A stretch of 64,000 nucleotides of DNA, from NCBI GenBank assembly GCA_963573315.1, contig OY752147.1, positions 1,860,001 through 1,924,000 of the forward strand, in the 5' to 3' direction. Below the pieces are notes generated by a model. That model was not told where the DNA came from. It did not search any database and was given only the letters and a program-made list of their open reading frames with translations. This document shows positions 23,401 through 34,179 of the stretch, one piece after another (positions within the stretch are counted from its first letter, which is position 1; each line of letters starts with the position of its first letter). Source of the DNA: Entomortierella parvispora. Taxonomy: Eukaryota; Mortierellomycota; Mortierellomycetes; Mortierellales; Mortierellaceae. The position numbers and the translations under genes were made by a program.

Positions 23401-25800
23401 CTATAGGGATGATGATGGCGCGTCTGCTTCAACCGTAGCAGGCTCGTCAACCGGGACTACTACCGCAGCGGCTACCCTTTCGGCTGCCTCTGCGTTTTCT
23501 GCTTCCGCATCTAGTTTTGTCTCTGCTTCGGGCTGAGATACTTCTGTCGAATCGACGTCGTCCTCTTCCTCCTTTGCCTTTTCTGCCTTCAGTGCTTCCC
23601 TTTCCTCTTCGTCATCCTCAAGTGGAGGATGGGAGATCAATCCACCGTAGATGCCTTCATCGAAACATTTCAGGATGTAGTCCTGAACCGCCCGCTTGTA
23701 AACCACCAAGAACCCGTCCATAATCTGTTGCTCATTCAGCACCACAGATCCTTCCATCCCTTGCAATCGAAACGGAGCTGCGGAGGATGTCGACGTGGCG
23801 GAATCTGACGTTGCTTCCTTGGCATGACTCCCGTTTGACAGGCCGTGCAGGTGAGGGTGATGGTGGCCAATCAGTGACGGGTCCTGATCTTTCTTTTGGT
23901 TTTTCAACAAACGTGAACGGAATGCAAAAGCGGCAGAGGGCGTACCCCGGCGATCTCCAAAGATGAACCGGTCATATTCCTCCAGAGCCATATCCACCCG
24001 GGTCAAGCTCTCAATGAGGATCTGACGCAGCGGCAACGCGACGGCCAAGGGTGCCAACAATCGGAGCGAGTTGAGTGCAGACAAGTAAGCGTTTGTAAGG
24101 TACGCCAAGGCTGGGTAGTCCATCAAACATGTCTGAGGGGACATGGAGGTCGAGCTTGTGCTCGCAGGACTGCCGACTCCAGGTTCACCGTTTGCGCCGG
24201 CTCCGGCTCCGGCTCCGGCTCGACTGAGTGTCGGTGACGACGCGGGCGCCCTTCCAGTGCCACCCAGCATCCAGTGACTGGGCAAGGACCAATCCGGGAG
24301 ATTCTTGCCCTCGCCTCCAAGACTCTCCAAAAAGTCCTCAGCTCCTCTCTCGAATTGTCCTCCGACGACTCGGATAACAGCTTCTTCGAAAAGAGACGTG
24401 ACAAGGTACCGAAGATCGAACCCAATCTTGGCCATGTTTGCTCCCAAGTACATCAGTTGTGTCAGGACTGAAGACAAGGCCGACGTATCGTGGATTTGAG
24501 GGATATGAGTGTGCAAGATCTGGAGCAAAGTTTGGGTCCGGTACGTCACAAAGTCTGCAAGAAGATTGTCTGTCGTCCAACAGTGTTGTTTCTGAGATGA
24601 GGACAGACCCGCAGAAGCCGCGGACGACAAGGTCTCTGTTGAGGAAGCCGTGAATGTCGAAGAGCTGAATCCTGAATAATTGTCGACAGAGCCAAAGATA
24701 CTCCTGTAATAGGTCATGATGTCAAAGAGACACTCGCGCGTCACATCAATATACTTTTTCAGGAACCCAAACGAATCGCCCTTGTGAGGTACAATCTTGG
24801 AAAGTTGAAGATCCATGTAATGTCCTCTCGACTTGAGGAACAACATCTTTAGAGGCGTTTCGTCCTCCACGACTACACTCGATCCTCCTCGTTGGCCATG
24901 TCCTGATGTTGGTGGAGTGGCTGTTGTTGACAACGTCGTCGAGTGAGTATCCTCTTCATCCAAAGCAGCAGTACTGGCAGTAGTCGCGGTCGACAAGGAT
25001 CCATTGAAGCTTCCAATCCTCCTCAAGAATCCAATGATCCTTAGCGCGACCGGCAGCTTGATCGGCTCCCTCAGCTGAGCCAACAACTGCACCAACATCA
25101 TCTCCTTGCCCTGAGCGACCTTAATTTCAATCTCTTGAATGATCCCAATCCCCGGGTATCTCAAGACCAATCTCTGGACATGACTCGCCAACTCTAGGGC
25201 TTCGTTGTAATAACCGTTCCTGACACAGGTCTCCATCAACAAGGGAATTTCCAACACTTCCAACAGTTGAGAATGAGTGGCCAAAATCGACGAAAACACA
25301 TGTTGTCGTTCCAAGATCGGCGCCACCCTGGCCGATACCCCCGTCAGCGTCTCGACAAACGTTGGGATGGTTTCCTGGAATCGATCCAAATGCTGTCCCA
25401 TCTGCTCAAAGGTCGACTGGACCTCTTGTTTACAATCCTTGACGAGAATAAAGGCCTTGTAGTCCCGAAACGCCAGCTCGGACATGTCCCTCTCCACCTT
25501 GAGCTGCTCCTCCCGCAATTTCTCGGGTTCGTTTTGGAGGGCTCGGGCCGGCAAGGAAGTTAGGCGGTTGAGATAATCCTTGGACCAATTCGTCGAGAGC
25601 ATCTCGCGTTTGGGGACAGGCACCTGTTGGAGGATGAGGTCAAAGAGGGCATCCTGGTCCGTGCTGCTGCTGCTGTTGTTGATGACGCCAGGATGGTGGT
25701 TGGAATGACTATGGACGCCATATGACGCATCTGGAGACTCGCCCTGGTCTTTCTGCGGGTAATGTTCCAATCCCTGGGTGGATGCCATATCCAGGGCCAT
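23401..25800 (-). CDS. COG8: Conserved oligomeric Golgi complex subunit 8 (Dor1-like)
   Basis: Subunit of the COG tether for retrograde vesicles at the Golgi. Single exon, 799 residues. The Dor1 core is clear: WSKDYLNRLTSLPARAL, the helical segment ending FSSILATHSQLLEVLEIP, then LMETCVRNGYYNEALELASH and LPVALRIIGFLRRIGSF. The core is about the size seen in yeast and animals (around 600). Extra length comes from Ser/Thr-rich inserts near residues 270-310, a Gly/Ala/Ser-rich insert near 525-560, and an acidic C-terminus. MALDM offers two Met codons; I use the first. A CACGTG lies 87 bp before the ATG. Good confidence from several conserved blocks. Confidence 0.9.
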   Translation of the reverse strand: MALDMASTQGLEHYPQKDQGESPDASYGVHSHSNHHPGVINNSSSSTDQDALFDLILQQVPVPKREMLSTNWSKDYLNRLTSLPARALQNEPEKLREEQLKVERDMSELAFRDYKAFILVKDCKQEVQSTFEQMGQHLDRFQETIPTFVETLTGVSARVAPILERQHVFSSILATHSQLLEVLEIPLLMETCVRNGYYNEALELASHVQRLVLRYPGIGIIQEIEIKVAQGKEMMLVQLLAQLREPIKLPVALRIIGFLRRIGSFNGSLSTATTASTAALDEEDTHSTTLSTTATPPTSGHGQRGGSSVVVEDETPLKMLFLKSRGHYMDLQLSKIVPHKGDSFGFLKKYIDVTRECLFDIMTYYRSIFGSVDNYSGFSSSTFTASSTETLSSAASAGLSSSQKQHCWTTDNLLADFVTYRTQTLLQILHTHIPQIHDTSALSSVLTQLMYLGANMAKIGFDLRYLVTSLFEEAVIRVVGGQFERGAEDFLESLGGEGKNLPDWSLPSHWMLGGTGRAPASSPTLSRAGAGAGAGANGEPGVGSPASTSSTSMSPQTCLMDYPALAYLTNAYLSALNSLRLLAPLAVALPLRQILIESLTRVDMALEEYDRFIFGDRRGTPSAAFAFRSRLLKNQKKDQDPSLIGHHHPHLHGLSNGSHAKEATSDSATSTSSAAPFRLQGMEGSVVLNEQQIMDGFLVVYKRAVQDYILKCFDEGIYGGLISHPPLEDDEEEREALKAEKAKEEEDDVDSTEVSQPEAETKLDAEAENAEAAERVAAAVVVPVDEPATVEADAPSSSL

Positions 25801-26130
25801 GATGATTTACGCGAAGAGGTATAAAGGTTGCAAATGAATGATGTTCTCCACTCAAGTGAAGCAGGGCGAAGAAAGCGACTAAGTTGCACGTGACTCGGTT
25901 TATTTTACAGGTGGAGTAAGGAGAAGTTGTGAAGTACAAGAGAGACGGAAGAACTGACTGAGAGTGGTCGGCCCCTTGTGGGAGAAGCACAAAGAGCGGG
26001 AGGGACAGAGGAGGTGGCGAGTTGTCGCCTTGTCCGAGATATGGATGACAGACAGAAATATTAGAGGATGAAGAGGGGTATGGGGGTATAATCATATAAA
26101 AAAGAGTAAATGTCGCTCTCTCCGTTTTGT

Positions 26131-29100
26131 TCAGCGGGGTGGAGTACCGGGGGCAATATACGCTGACTCTGGATAATGTGCTGCCATGGCTGGCGGCTGT
26201 AGCTGGTGGAAGCTTCTGGCGGAACCGACGGAAGAAGTAGTCTTTGGATCAGAACGTATAGAAACTGTCGAGGAGCTGTCCCTGTGAGGCTTGGTACGGA
26301 TCTCCAAGGAGACCCCTCCAACACCATGTCCACTGTCAATTCCCCCTTGGCTGGAGGTACAGTCGTCTCCTTCAGATGACTGCCCATTGCCAGGGCCGTA
26401 GCCTTCGCCTGCTCGTGTGACCTCTACAGAAAAGTCGCGGGTTACTCGATCTTCAATGTAGGCACTCTGTCTTTGCGTCAGTGGGCGATCGTATTCCATC
26501 CGCCTTGCCAACTGACGCGAGTATTGTTGTCGCAAATCCTCGTCCGTGTAGCCTTGATAATTGACCGTGTCCACCGAGAAATTCTCGTGAAGCACCCGCA
26601 TGGGCTCGTCCATTGTGAGTCGAGGGTTATTGATCTCTGAGTGTGTCCGACCATAGAGGATATAGACCAGGAGACCAACTGCCATCCAGACCAGTAATCG
26701 AATAATGGCTTCGCGTTTCGCGCCTTGAAGTAGCAACAACGAACTTGCAGCACCAATACCAGGCACAATGAAAGGTCCTAATTGTCAACAGTAATAAAAA
26801 AGGAATGAGAATAAATCCTCTGACTCTCTTCTGGGGGAGTTCAACACTTGTCCAATGTTGAGGCTTCTCATTATGTTCGTACCTCCCGGGACTTTGAACC
26901 TCCGTGGGACAGTTTTTCGGGTATAACGTAAAATAATCACGCCAATGTTGACGACAAAGTAGGCAAAAATGGTTCCAACAGACGATATGTCACTAAGGAC
27001 TGATATTGGCAAAAGTCCTCCACAGATTGAACAAATGACTCCAGAAACCAAGGTGCCCACGTATGGAGTCTACAATACAATGGAATGATAGTGTTGGTGA
27101 TTTCTCCAGAGAGCCATTTCGTGTCATCAAGTCACTCGAAAAGAGTATAACATTACCTTGTATTTTGGATGCACTTTGGCAAAGACGCGAGGAATCAGGC
27201 CGTCGTTCGCCATCGCGTAAAAGACACGAGGCTGCGAAATCAGCAAGACAAGGATGACAGACGTGGTCGCAGCAAGGGCTCCCAGCTCTGTTAACACTAC
27301 TAGCCACAGCATGCCCGTTTGACGTGTTGCATCAACTACAGGGGAGCTTCCAGTCAGGTTCTTGTATTGATACACACCAACAGTCACAACACTACGGGAT
27401 GTGAAAGTTTCTAGTCAGCAAAGAAACTCATACGCCTTTTCATACTCGACATGAAAACGTTTGAACTTGCCTAATACCGACATAAAGAAGAGTGCTGGTG
27501 ACAATCGTTGCCATGATTCCAATGGGCAAGTTGACTTGAGGGTCCTTTGCTTCCTGTGCCGTCGTACTGATACTGTCGAATCCAATATATGCAAAAAACA
27601 CCGTAGAGGCCCCTGCCAGCATTCCAGTGACTCCAAACTCTCCTGAGGGTGTCAGCGGTGGAATATATGGATGATAGTTTTCCACCTTCACAAATGGAAC
27701 CATCGCAAAAATCATGATGACGAGGACGATGACCTTGAAGATCACAAGGAAGTTGTTGATCCTTGCTGTCAGGTGGATGCCAAAGTAAATGGTTGATGAG
27801 ACCAATACCGAGATGAAGAAAGCCGGAGCGTTGAAATAGTCCCCGGTGTAGGTAAAATTCCCTCCGTCCCATGTAATAGGAGCATTAACCCATTGTTTTG
27901 CGAGTTTTACGTGGAACGCGTCTTCAAAAAACGCGACCATGTAGCTAGACCATCCGACCGACACAGTAGCGGCGCCAACGAGATATTCGAGGATGAGGTC
28001 CCAACCAATAATCCAGGCAGCCAGCTCCCCTATTGACGCGTACGCGTATGTGTATGCTGATCCTGCGATGGGAATCATGGATGCCATCTCTGCGTAAGAT
28101 AGCGCTGCAATTCCCGAAACGAATCCTCCGAGGAGAAACGATATTGTTACGGATGGACCTGCTTGAGTGGATGCAGCAGTACCTGGAATCGAAGCAAGTT
28201 ACTCAGTGTCAGCAACAAGTCTTGCTGAGTCAAGTGACAGAGCTGTACACATGTACACCGCAAGAGTACAGGAGGGAGAGCAACTCACCCATCAGCACAA
28301 ACACGCCTGTACCAATCATTGCACCTATAAGATGGGTTGGAAGCAAGAAAGAAGCAGGGCGACATTGTCAGGTTAGTAGCAGGATAGCAGGATAGCAGGA
28401 TGATGGAACTGTTCTCAACCGAACTGCAGACTGCTGCCCTGTATTGGGCTCAAGGTGGACTGATTTTGGCTTTGTCATAGTGCAACCGTTTTCGGCAGCA
28501 CCCGCAAAGACTCGCTTGTCCGCCCTGCAAATTCCCTCACCCAATCCTATCGCACCAGAGCAGCCATCGAACACGCAAGGCAGAGAGAGGTAGCTTGTGG
28601 CCGGTGTTACCAGAAACTCAAAATAAAAAAGAAATAAACACAGAGAGAAACCCGACAAGATGGTAAAGGGTGGTGTGTTGAAGGATCGACCCAGGAGTCT
28701 TTGCAGCAATGCGCCAGGCCTGCTTTAGATAGCACCTCCTCGGTGATGTTCCAGACAAACAATTGATGTGAGGGAGGATAAAGATGGAAATAAATAGAAA
28801 GAGTTGGCATGAATGTGAGGACAAGTGAGATTAAGAGATGTTTGTTGTCTGGGCGCAAAGCAAGACAAAGACAGACGGTTGGGACCCACAGAAAACACAT
28901 AAAACCAACAGTACAAAGAGCTCTGATTGGGACGAAGGACAGGGACTGGGGGTTGCTCGTCTGTGGGTTGTGTTTGGGTATCGAGCATCACTTGTCCACC
29001 GACCTGACAGGTGCAGATAGACGTGGAGCTGCTAGATGCGAGGCTTTAACATCTAATAGGCAGACCAGGATCTAGGCATGCTGCAAGCAAGGTGAGTGTA

Positions 29101-29810
29101 GCAAGCAAGCAAGCTGTTCTCTCCCCTTCCCTTCTCTCCCCCCTTTCTTTTTGCCCAAAAGTCCACAAAGGAAAAAGGAAAAAAAAAAGGGAACCTTCTT
29201 CTCGATATATATGTCGAATGCAGTCCATCCCCTCCAACGGTCCTGCAAAAGACAATGCACGCGCTGGATGCACCTGTTGTGCTGTGGTTTTTGATATGTA
29301 GAGGGTCGAATCTCCGATGGCAGGGAAAAAGGAGGAAGAACGTCGCTCCTCTGGTCAACCCCACGCGGCCATGAGCGGAGGTTTCGGGTTCCAGAATTGC
29401 TTCCCAAAACCGTCGTAGTGCGGAGAAATAAGATAAATAACAGTTGATGCAAACCGAATTGTGCGGAAAGAAAGACAGAAAGAAAAGGTCTGCTTTTTTG
29501 GCAGGACATGCACAGGCTGCTGTCGACGAGGAAAGAAGAGAGAAACAGAGAGAAAGAAGAGAGCAAAGGGAAGGGGAGAGAGAGTGAATCACGAAAGAAA
29601 AAAAAAGACCTTACCTAGTCCCACAAAGGTGAGCTCGACGGGGCCGAGGGCCCTGTTGAACTTTGTCTCGGCCTCCTCGACAGTGTATTCGAGGCGACCA
29701 AGGGTCTGGATCGAGATCAGCCGCCGGGCGTGGAATCTGAATTTGGATTCATTCGGCTTGCGGAACGGCGTCTGGCCAGTGTAGTAATAGCCCTCATCAG
29801 TGTCGTCCAT
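26131..29810 (-). CDS. Cationic amino-acid transporter (SLC7/CAT-like, APC superfamily)
   Basis: Polytopic plasma-membrane or vacuolar permease for basic amino acids. Six exons close in frame to 670 residues: 29810-29615, 28324-28289, 28182-27471, 27391-27157, 27069-26883, 26777-26131. Exon 1 gives a cytosolic N-terminus from MDDTDEGYYYTGQTPF to LGPVELTFVGLG. Exon 2 is only 36 nt and encodes AMIGTGVFVLM, the core of membrane helix 1. Exon 3 holds ALSYAEMASMIPIAGSAYTY, GELAAWIIGWDLILEY and the conserved VFFAYIGFDSISTTAQEAKD. Late exons carry ISQPRVFYAMANDGLIPRVF and the last helices. The tail after about 530 is hydrophilic. The family normally has 14 helices, and the size fits. The exon 3-4 intron has GC-AG ends. 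Substrate is inferred from family only. Confidence 0.9.
28325..29614 (-). other. Very long (1290 bp) first intron of the transporter gene
   Basis: Donor GTAAGG after LTFVGLG at 29615 and acceptor CTTATAG before the 36-nt exon at 28324. Typical introns here are 60-150 bp. It contains short direct repeats (AGGATAGC units near 28380-28400). The open frames inside lack recognisable features. Confidence 0.7.
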
Positions 29811-30560
29811 TTGCTCCTCCTTGTGCAAAGAGAGCGAGTGTTTGGGTGTGGCCTTCAATGTGGGAAGAGTGCCGGGGGGGGAGAGGGGGAAATGAGGCGA
29901 GGGGAGGGGAGGGGAGGGGAGATGGAGAGAATGTAGACTGAATAGAGTCTGAAGAGGACGGGTGAGGAGTGGAGTGGTGATAAAGAGAGGGACAAGGTGG
30001 GTAGGAGAGAAGGCGAGCAAGGTTGAGAAGGTGGATGCGGGAGGAGGAGAAAGGGAGGAGGAAGAAGGCGAGGAGGAAGGAAATGGCAGGCTGGGGAGGA
30101 AGGTGCTGAGCAAGGGAACGGAAGAAAGAAACCAACACACAGACACACAGACACATCCATCGATTCAAAAAGGTGGTGATCACATCCATCATTCACTAAC
30201 TTGAGTCAATCCCATCTCTGCAGTCTGTCTCTGCTAAGGCTCCCGAGAGGGGCAGGGTTGTTTATGAGCTTTGTTGTGCTGTCCAGCTGCCCGTCTGCCT
30301 GTCTGCCCTATCAGCCTTGAATATGAGAGCGCACGATGAAACTGCAGCGCGTGCCTTGCCTGCCCTCTTCAATTGTCAGCCTGGACTGTGTGTCTGTCTG
30401 TCTGTCTGTCAGTCTGTCTGTCCGTGCAAAGAAAAGAAAAACCACTGCATGTACCCCCATCGGCGTGTTCTCTGTCCTCCTCCGCTGCTTCCTGTGTCAC
30501 CTCGGCTCTCCAACGCAAACAGAGCGTCGCGCACCGAAACCATGTCTCCGACTCGGACCC
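29811..30560. other. Leader and promoter region of the transporter, purine-rich
   Basis: The plus strand is G/A-rich (GGGGA units near 29878-29920), which becomes a C/T-rich leader on the transcribed minus strand. A TGTCTGTC run sits at about 30390-30422. No gene is seen. Confidence 0.5.
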
Positions 30561-30639
30561 TGCGCGACTCCAAGAGGACCTCGGATCAGTCGTTCCCTCG
30601 GACGGGCTCGATCGGGCCTTTCCTTGAGACCTCTGGCTC

Positions 30640-31424
30640 AACTTTTGCTCGGAGGTCATCCACGAGTACCGGTTGCCAAAGCCTCCCACTAGCTGCAGCA
30701 GCGTCTGATTCGGACATGAGGCTTGACTGACCCTAGCGTCAGCTTTTGTCTTTGCACATGCTGCGCCCCTGCTTGCAATGGTAGGTTGTTCAACAGCATT
30801 GTACTTCGCTGAAGTTCCTGTTCGCGTTCGAATATTTCAATGGCGAGGTGCTTTTCCTTGGGGATTGCTCAATAACGATCTTTATGTTGTGACCTGACTC
30901 ATATGTATCAGGCTGAGTGTACCTCCTGTGCTTTGACGCGAGGACCATCCTTTCCACAACTTCGCGTAAATGTTGCTCAGTCGCAAGGGAAATGTAGATG
31001 TCAACATCCTCATCGACTCTTCCGAGATTGTGTGCGCGGGCTAGGGCAGACTCGAAAGAAATGAGAACCCCATCCTTTGCACAACTTCGCGTAAATGTTG
31101 CTCAGTCGCAAGGGAAATGTAGATGTCAACATCCTCATCGACTCTTCCGAGATTGTGTGCGCTGGCTAGGGCAGACTCGAAAGAAATGAGAACCCCAAAA
31201 AAAGATGTAGTTAGTGGATCCAGAGAGTCAAAAAAAGAATAGGTCGTAGACGACATTGTTTGCAAACAACTTACCAACCCAGCCAGTCTTGTCAGCAGAG
31301 TCGTTGCATCGTAAAGAGTCTGCTTCGGTAATCCTCCTTGTCCACCTGCGCCTCCGTCCTGGTCAGACCCCCCACGACCACCCCCTTGGTGCTCTGTTCT
31401 TGATCTTTTTTTGGGACAGCCCAT
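30640..31424 (-). pseudogene. TFIID subunit TAF4 C-terminal region, frameshifted and internally duplicated
   Basis: Minus-strand frames match the conserved C-terminal domain of TAF4, a TFIID scaffold with a histone-fold partner site. In order: TLYDATTLLTRLAGL, AHNLGRVDEDVDIYISLATE, HLREVVERMVLASKHR, IVIEQSPRK, HLAIEIFEREQELQRS, then NQTLLQLVGGFGNRYSWM. These blocks lie in three frames. The shifts fall at short runs of four A (plus-strand T at 30852-30855 and 30744-30747), each explained by one missing base. A 125-bp tandem duplication repeats the splice acceptor and the AHNLGRVDED exon. A donor at 31274 could splice to either copy (exon from 31175 or 31050). No certain start or stop is visible. 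Reading frames at 31.43-31.8 kb may be 5' exons. It could be a decayed copy, or an intact gene with assembly indels. Confidence 0.6.
30947..31196. repeat. 125-bp tandem duplication inside the TAF4-like locus
   Basis: Copy 1 (30947-31071) and copy 2 (31072-31196) differ at two positions by eye (TTTCC/TTTGC and GCGGG/GCTGG). Because 125 is not a multiple of three, reading straight through both copies breaks the frame. Confidence 0.95.
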
Positions 31425-31799
31425 TAAATCCAGAGGATCGGGTGCAATTGCCTCCTTTTTGGTACGCTTGGCGGTCTCCTGACCTTGGCATTGAAGATCG
31501 GCTCGATGCAGGCCTCTGCTCCATTACTTCTGATCGCTTGCAGAAAGGTCGTATTCCTGGTCCCTTTGGCTTTGATCTTGATCCCTATCTCCTATTGACG
31601 AGGACGTCTTGACAGAAGAAGGGAGGAATACCTTCACAGGCGTGGCATGGGCGACTGATCGTGGTGCTTTCCGCGGGCTGTTGGGCATTTGTGAAAACTT
31701 GAGGACATGAGAGGCTGAGGTAGCTTTTTTGACGAAGGAAAGCAGGTGAAGGGACCTCAACCGCCGATCATCAATAACATCGAGTGCCTCCTGAACACG

Positions 31800-32434
31800 T
31801 GACCTCAGAAAATGCTTTTTGTTTTTTTTTTTTTTTTTTTTGTTCTGAACAATGAGAGTATTCCTGTCATATGAAACTCACTGGCGCATTAATTAAGCCC
31901 CCAGCAAGCGATTAAGAGCAGGCGTTTGATCGCAAGCAATTAGAAAGTTCGCATTCACATAGACCAAAACGATCGCGCGAGGTGAAGTGTTGATTGCTCG
32001 ATAGGCGGCCCACAAGCACAAAAACTGTGCAAGCAGTCCGCCGAAAACATACAAAGTATGCTAAAGAGAAAAAGAGTGAGCAAGAAAAAAATTCGAGGTG
32101 TATCTCAGCTCTCTTGTTCTCGCAGTCACCTTTGCTTTGCACCCACTAGGGGTACGTCGTCCTTGCCTGGTTTCCAAAAACTGATGAGACCCAGCGAGCA
32201 CACTCTGCTGCAATTGAAGCCAACAATTTCAATTGGCACAGAAAACCCCGGTCGAATCCCTCTTTTTTTTCATTCTCACCCTCAAAGCTACAAAAAAAAT
32301 CCGCTCCGAACAACCCCAACTCCCCCAAGCGGGCATCCTCTTTTGCGCTTTCACCCGAAGTAACAAAACACACCAATTGCTGAAAAAAAAAAAGTCTATG
32401 AAAATTTTATTACAATGCCTGTCCTAAAGGCCTT
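31800..32434. other. Intergenic region with poly-T run
   Basis: An uninterrupted T-run of about 20 lies at 31821-31841. The minus-strand polyadenylation signal AATAAA of the prohibitin gene is at about 32406-32411. CACGTG is at 31796-31801. No coding region is convincing. Confidence 0.5.
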
Positions 32435-33843
32435 TTACTTCTGCTTCGCTTCCTCCTTCCTAAAGATTCCGCAGATTCAGAGAGAGAAAGAAAATGACGC
32501 CCGGTCAGATACTCACTTTCGCTTCCTGTTCAGTCACCTGCTCTAAAATGGTGTAGTTACTTACTTGGGATCGCTGACATTCAACAACAGCGTATCAGCG
32601 TCCAACATGACGCGGTTGGAGGAATGAGAGATAATGTTGGCAATCTCGCGAGCAACCTCAATCTTTCTCAATTCGATGAAACCAGGCTTGTTCTTGATGG
32701 CTATTCAAAAGAAAAGAGGAAAAGGCTGTGTTCAGTAATCTATCAAAAGAACCATGTTCAGAAACATGAAAAGTAGCAGGCAAGCAACTGTAAATTTACC
32801 TTCTCCGAGAAGCTCAGCAGAGCGAGCCTCTCCCTCAGCCTTGACAATAATAGACTGCTTCTCCTGGATGGCGCGGTCAACAACAAAGGCAGCACGCTGA
32901 GCCTCCTGCTGGGCGATCTGCTTGGCTTCGACAGCCTGGGTGAACTCGGGCGAGAAAGCCATGTGGACGATGGAAACATCATCAAGGACAATGTTGAAGC
33001 GAGCAGCACGCTTGATCAAGTTCTCACGGACCAGACGGGACACACGGTCACGCTGGGTAATGAGCTGAGAAGCGTTGAACTGGGCAACAACGGACTTTGA
33101 GACCTCGTTGATGATGGAGGGCAAGACACGCTCATCGTAATCCTGTCCCAAAGTGCGGTAAATCTCGGCGAGGTCGTTGACACGAGGACGGGACAAGACA
33201 CGGACGGTGATGTTGACCATCTGCAAATCTATATTCCGAAAACATCTTTTGTGTTAGCTCAGTGTGAACAAAAAAATTGCATTCCGGCATCCCTGGTACA
33301 GAAGTGCACGCATCCGAGCTGCCTCCAGTATTTTATCCATGATCGTCCAAGGGTGTGCAATTGTTCCTGATCCAAAGTGTGTAAAGCTGACAAGGTAGGC
33401 TGCAACATACCCTTGGTTCCGGTCAAAGAGGCGACGTTTCTAGGCTTGGCACGGACATCGTAGATGATGGGGGTCTCGAACCAAGGGACAACGAAATGGG
33501 TTCCTTCGTTGTAAACCTCCTTCTGAACTCCAAAGACGCGGGAGTACTTGACAGCACGGTGACCTCCGTCAACTAGAGTAGTAGCGAGAATCAATCATCC
33601 GAGTTAGTTCATTGTACGCAAGATAGGCAACGTCGACACGGAGGTCGTTCCCGAGGGGGCCAATGTCAGCTCAAAGAGAGAGCGCAGTGTCAGCTCTTGA
33701 TTTGGCATGTTACCGTTGAAGAGGGAGGCATTGACACCATAACCAACAGCGCCGAGAGCGATCAAGGCGCCGGCACCGCCAAAGATGCCCTTTCCGCTGC
33801 CCTTGGGGAAGATTCCGCCGATTCTGTTGAATACTTGAGCCAT
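32435..33843 (-). CDS. PHB2: Prohibitin-2, mitochondrial inner-membrane scaffold
   Basis: Forms ring complexes with prohibitin-1 in the mitochondrial inner membrane. Exons 33843-33714, 33572-33411, 33228-32800, 32700-32565 and 32459-32435 sum to 293 residues, the usual size. The N-terminus ([20 protein letters not shown]) is the membrane anchor. The SPFH/PHB domain follows: [36 protein letters not shown], then a helix rich in Ala/Glu ([20 protein letters not shown]). The last junction is a choice. Unspliced, exon 4 ends SDPK with TAA at 32563-32561. A perfect GTAAGT donor and CTTTAG acceptor instead give SDPKKEEAKQK, which I prefer. The polyadenylation signal at 32406 serves both. It is divergent from SmB across 336 bp. 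Confidence 0.92.
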
Positions 33844-34179
33844 GATGTGAGATTATGTGGAGGAGAGAAACGAGACGAGGAATGGAATGGAAATGCGAGT
33901 GGAGATGCACTCATGGCCCACACACACACAAAAGACAGTCCCTCATTGTCGTTTCTCCCTCTTTTGGCAACTTTGACAAGCAACACAAGCCACCGGGGGA
34001 CGCGCCTCTTTCTCGCCCTTGCACACTTGCACTGCTGCACACCGCCACCACGCTTCGCCCAGCTCATTCCCTCCCTTCCCCACACACACACATACCCTTG
34101 CCACCCCAACCCATCGACCCTCGAGTGGACAATACCCCACAGTCTCCCCTTCTTTCCTTCCGTTGGCCACACCCTCACA
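33844..34179. promoter_or_regulatory. Bidirectional promoter between PHB2 and SmB
   Basis: Only 336 bp separate two divergent start codons of housekeeping genes. It has CA-dinucleotide runs near 33920 and 34080 and no TATA box in either direction. Confidence 0.55.

Noticed and set aside
28607-29592. Open frames inside the 1.29-kb transporter intron
   Set aside because: Overlapping low-complexity frames on both strands with no recognisable domain.
30369-30689. Minus-strand frame extending the TAF4-like RYSWM block to a TDRQ-rich end
   Set aside because: Only the first part matches TAF4; the rest is read-through into a TGTCTG repeat.
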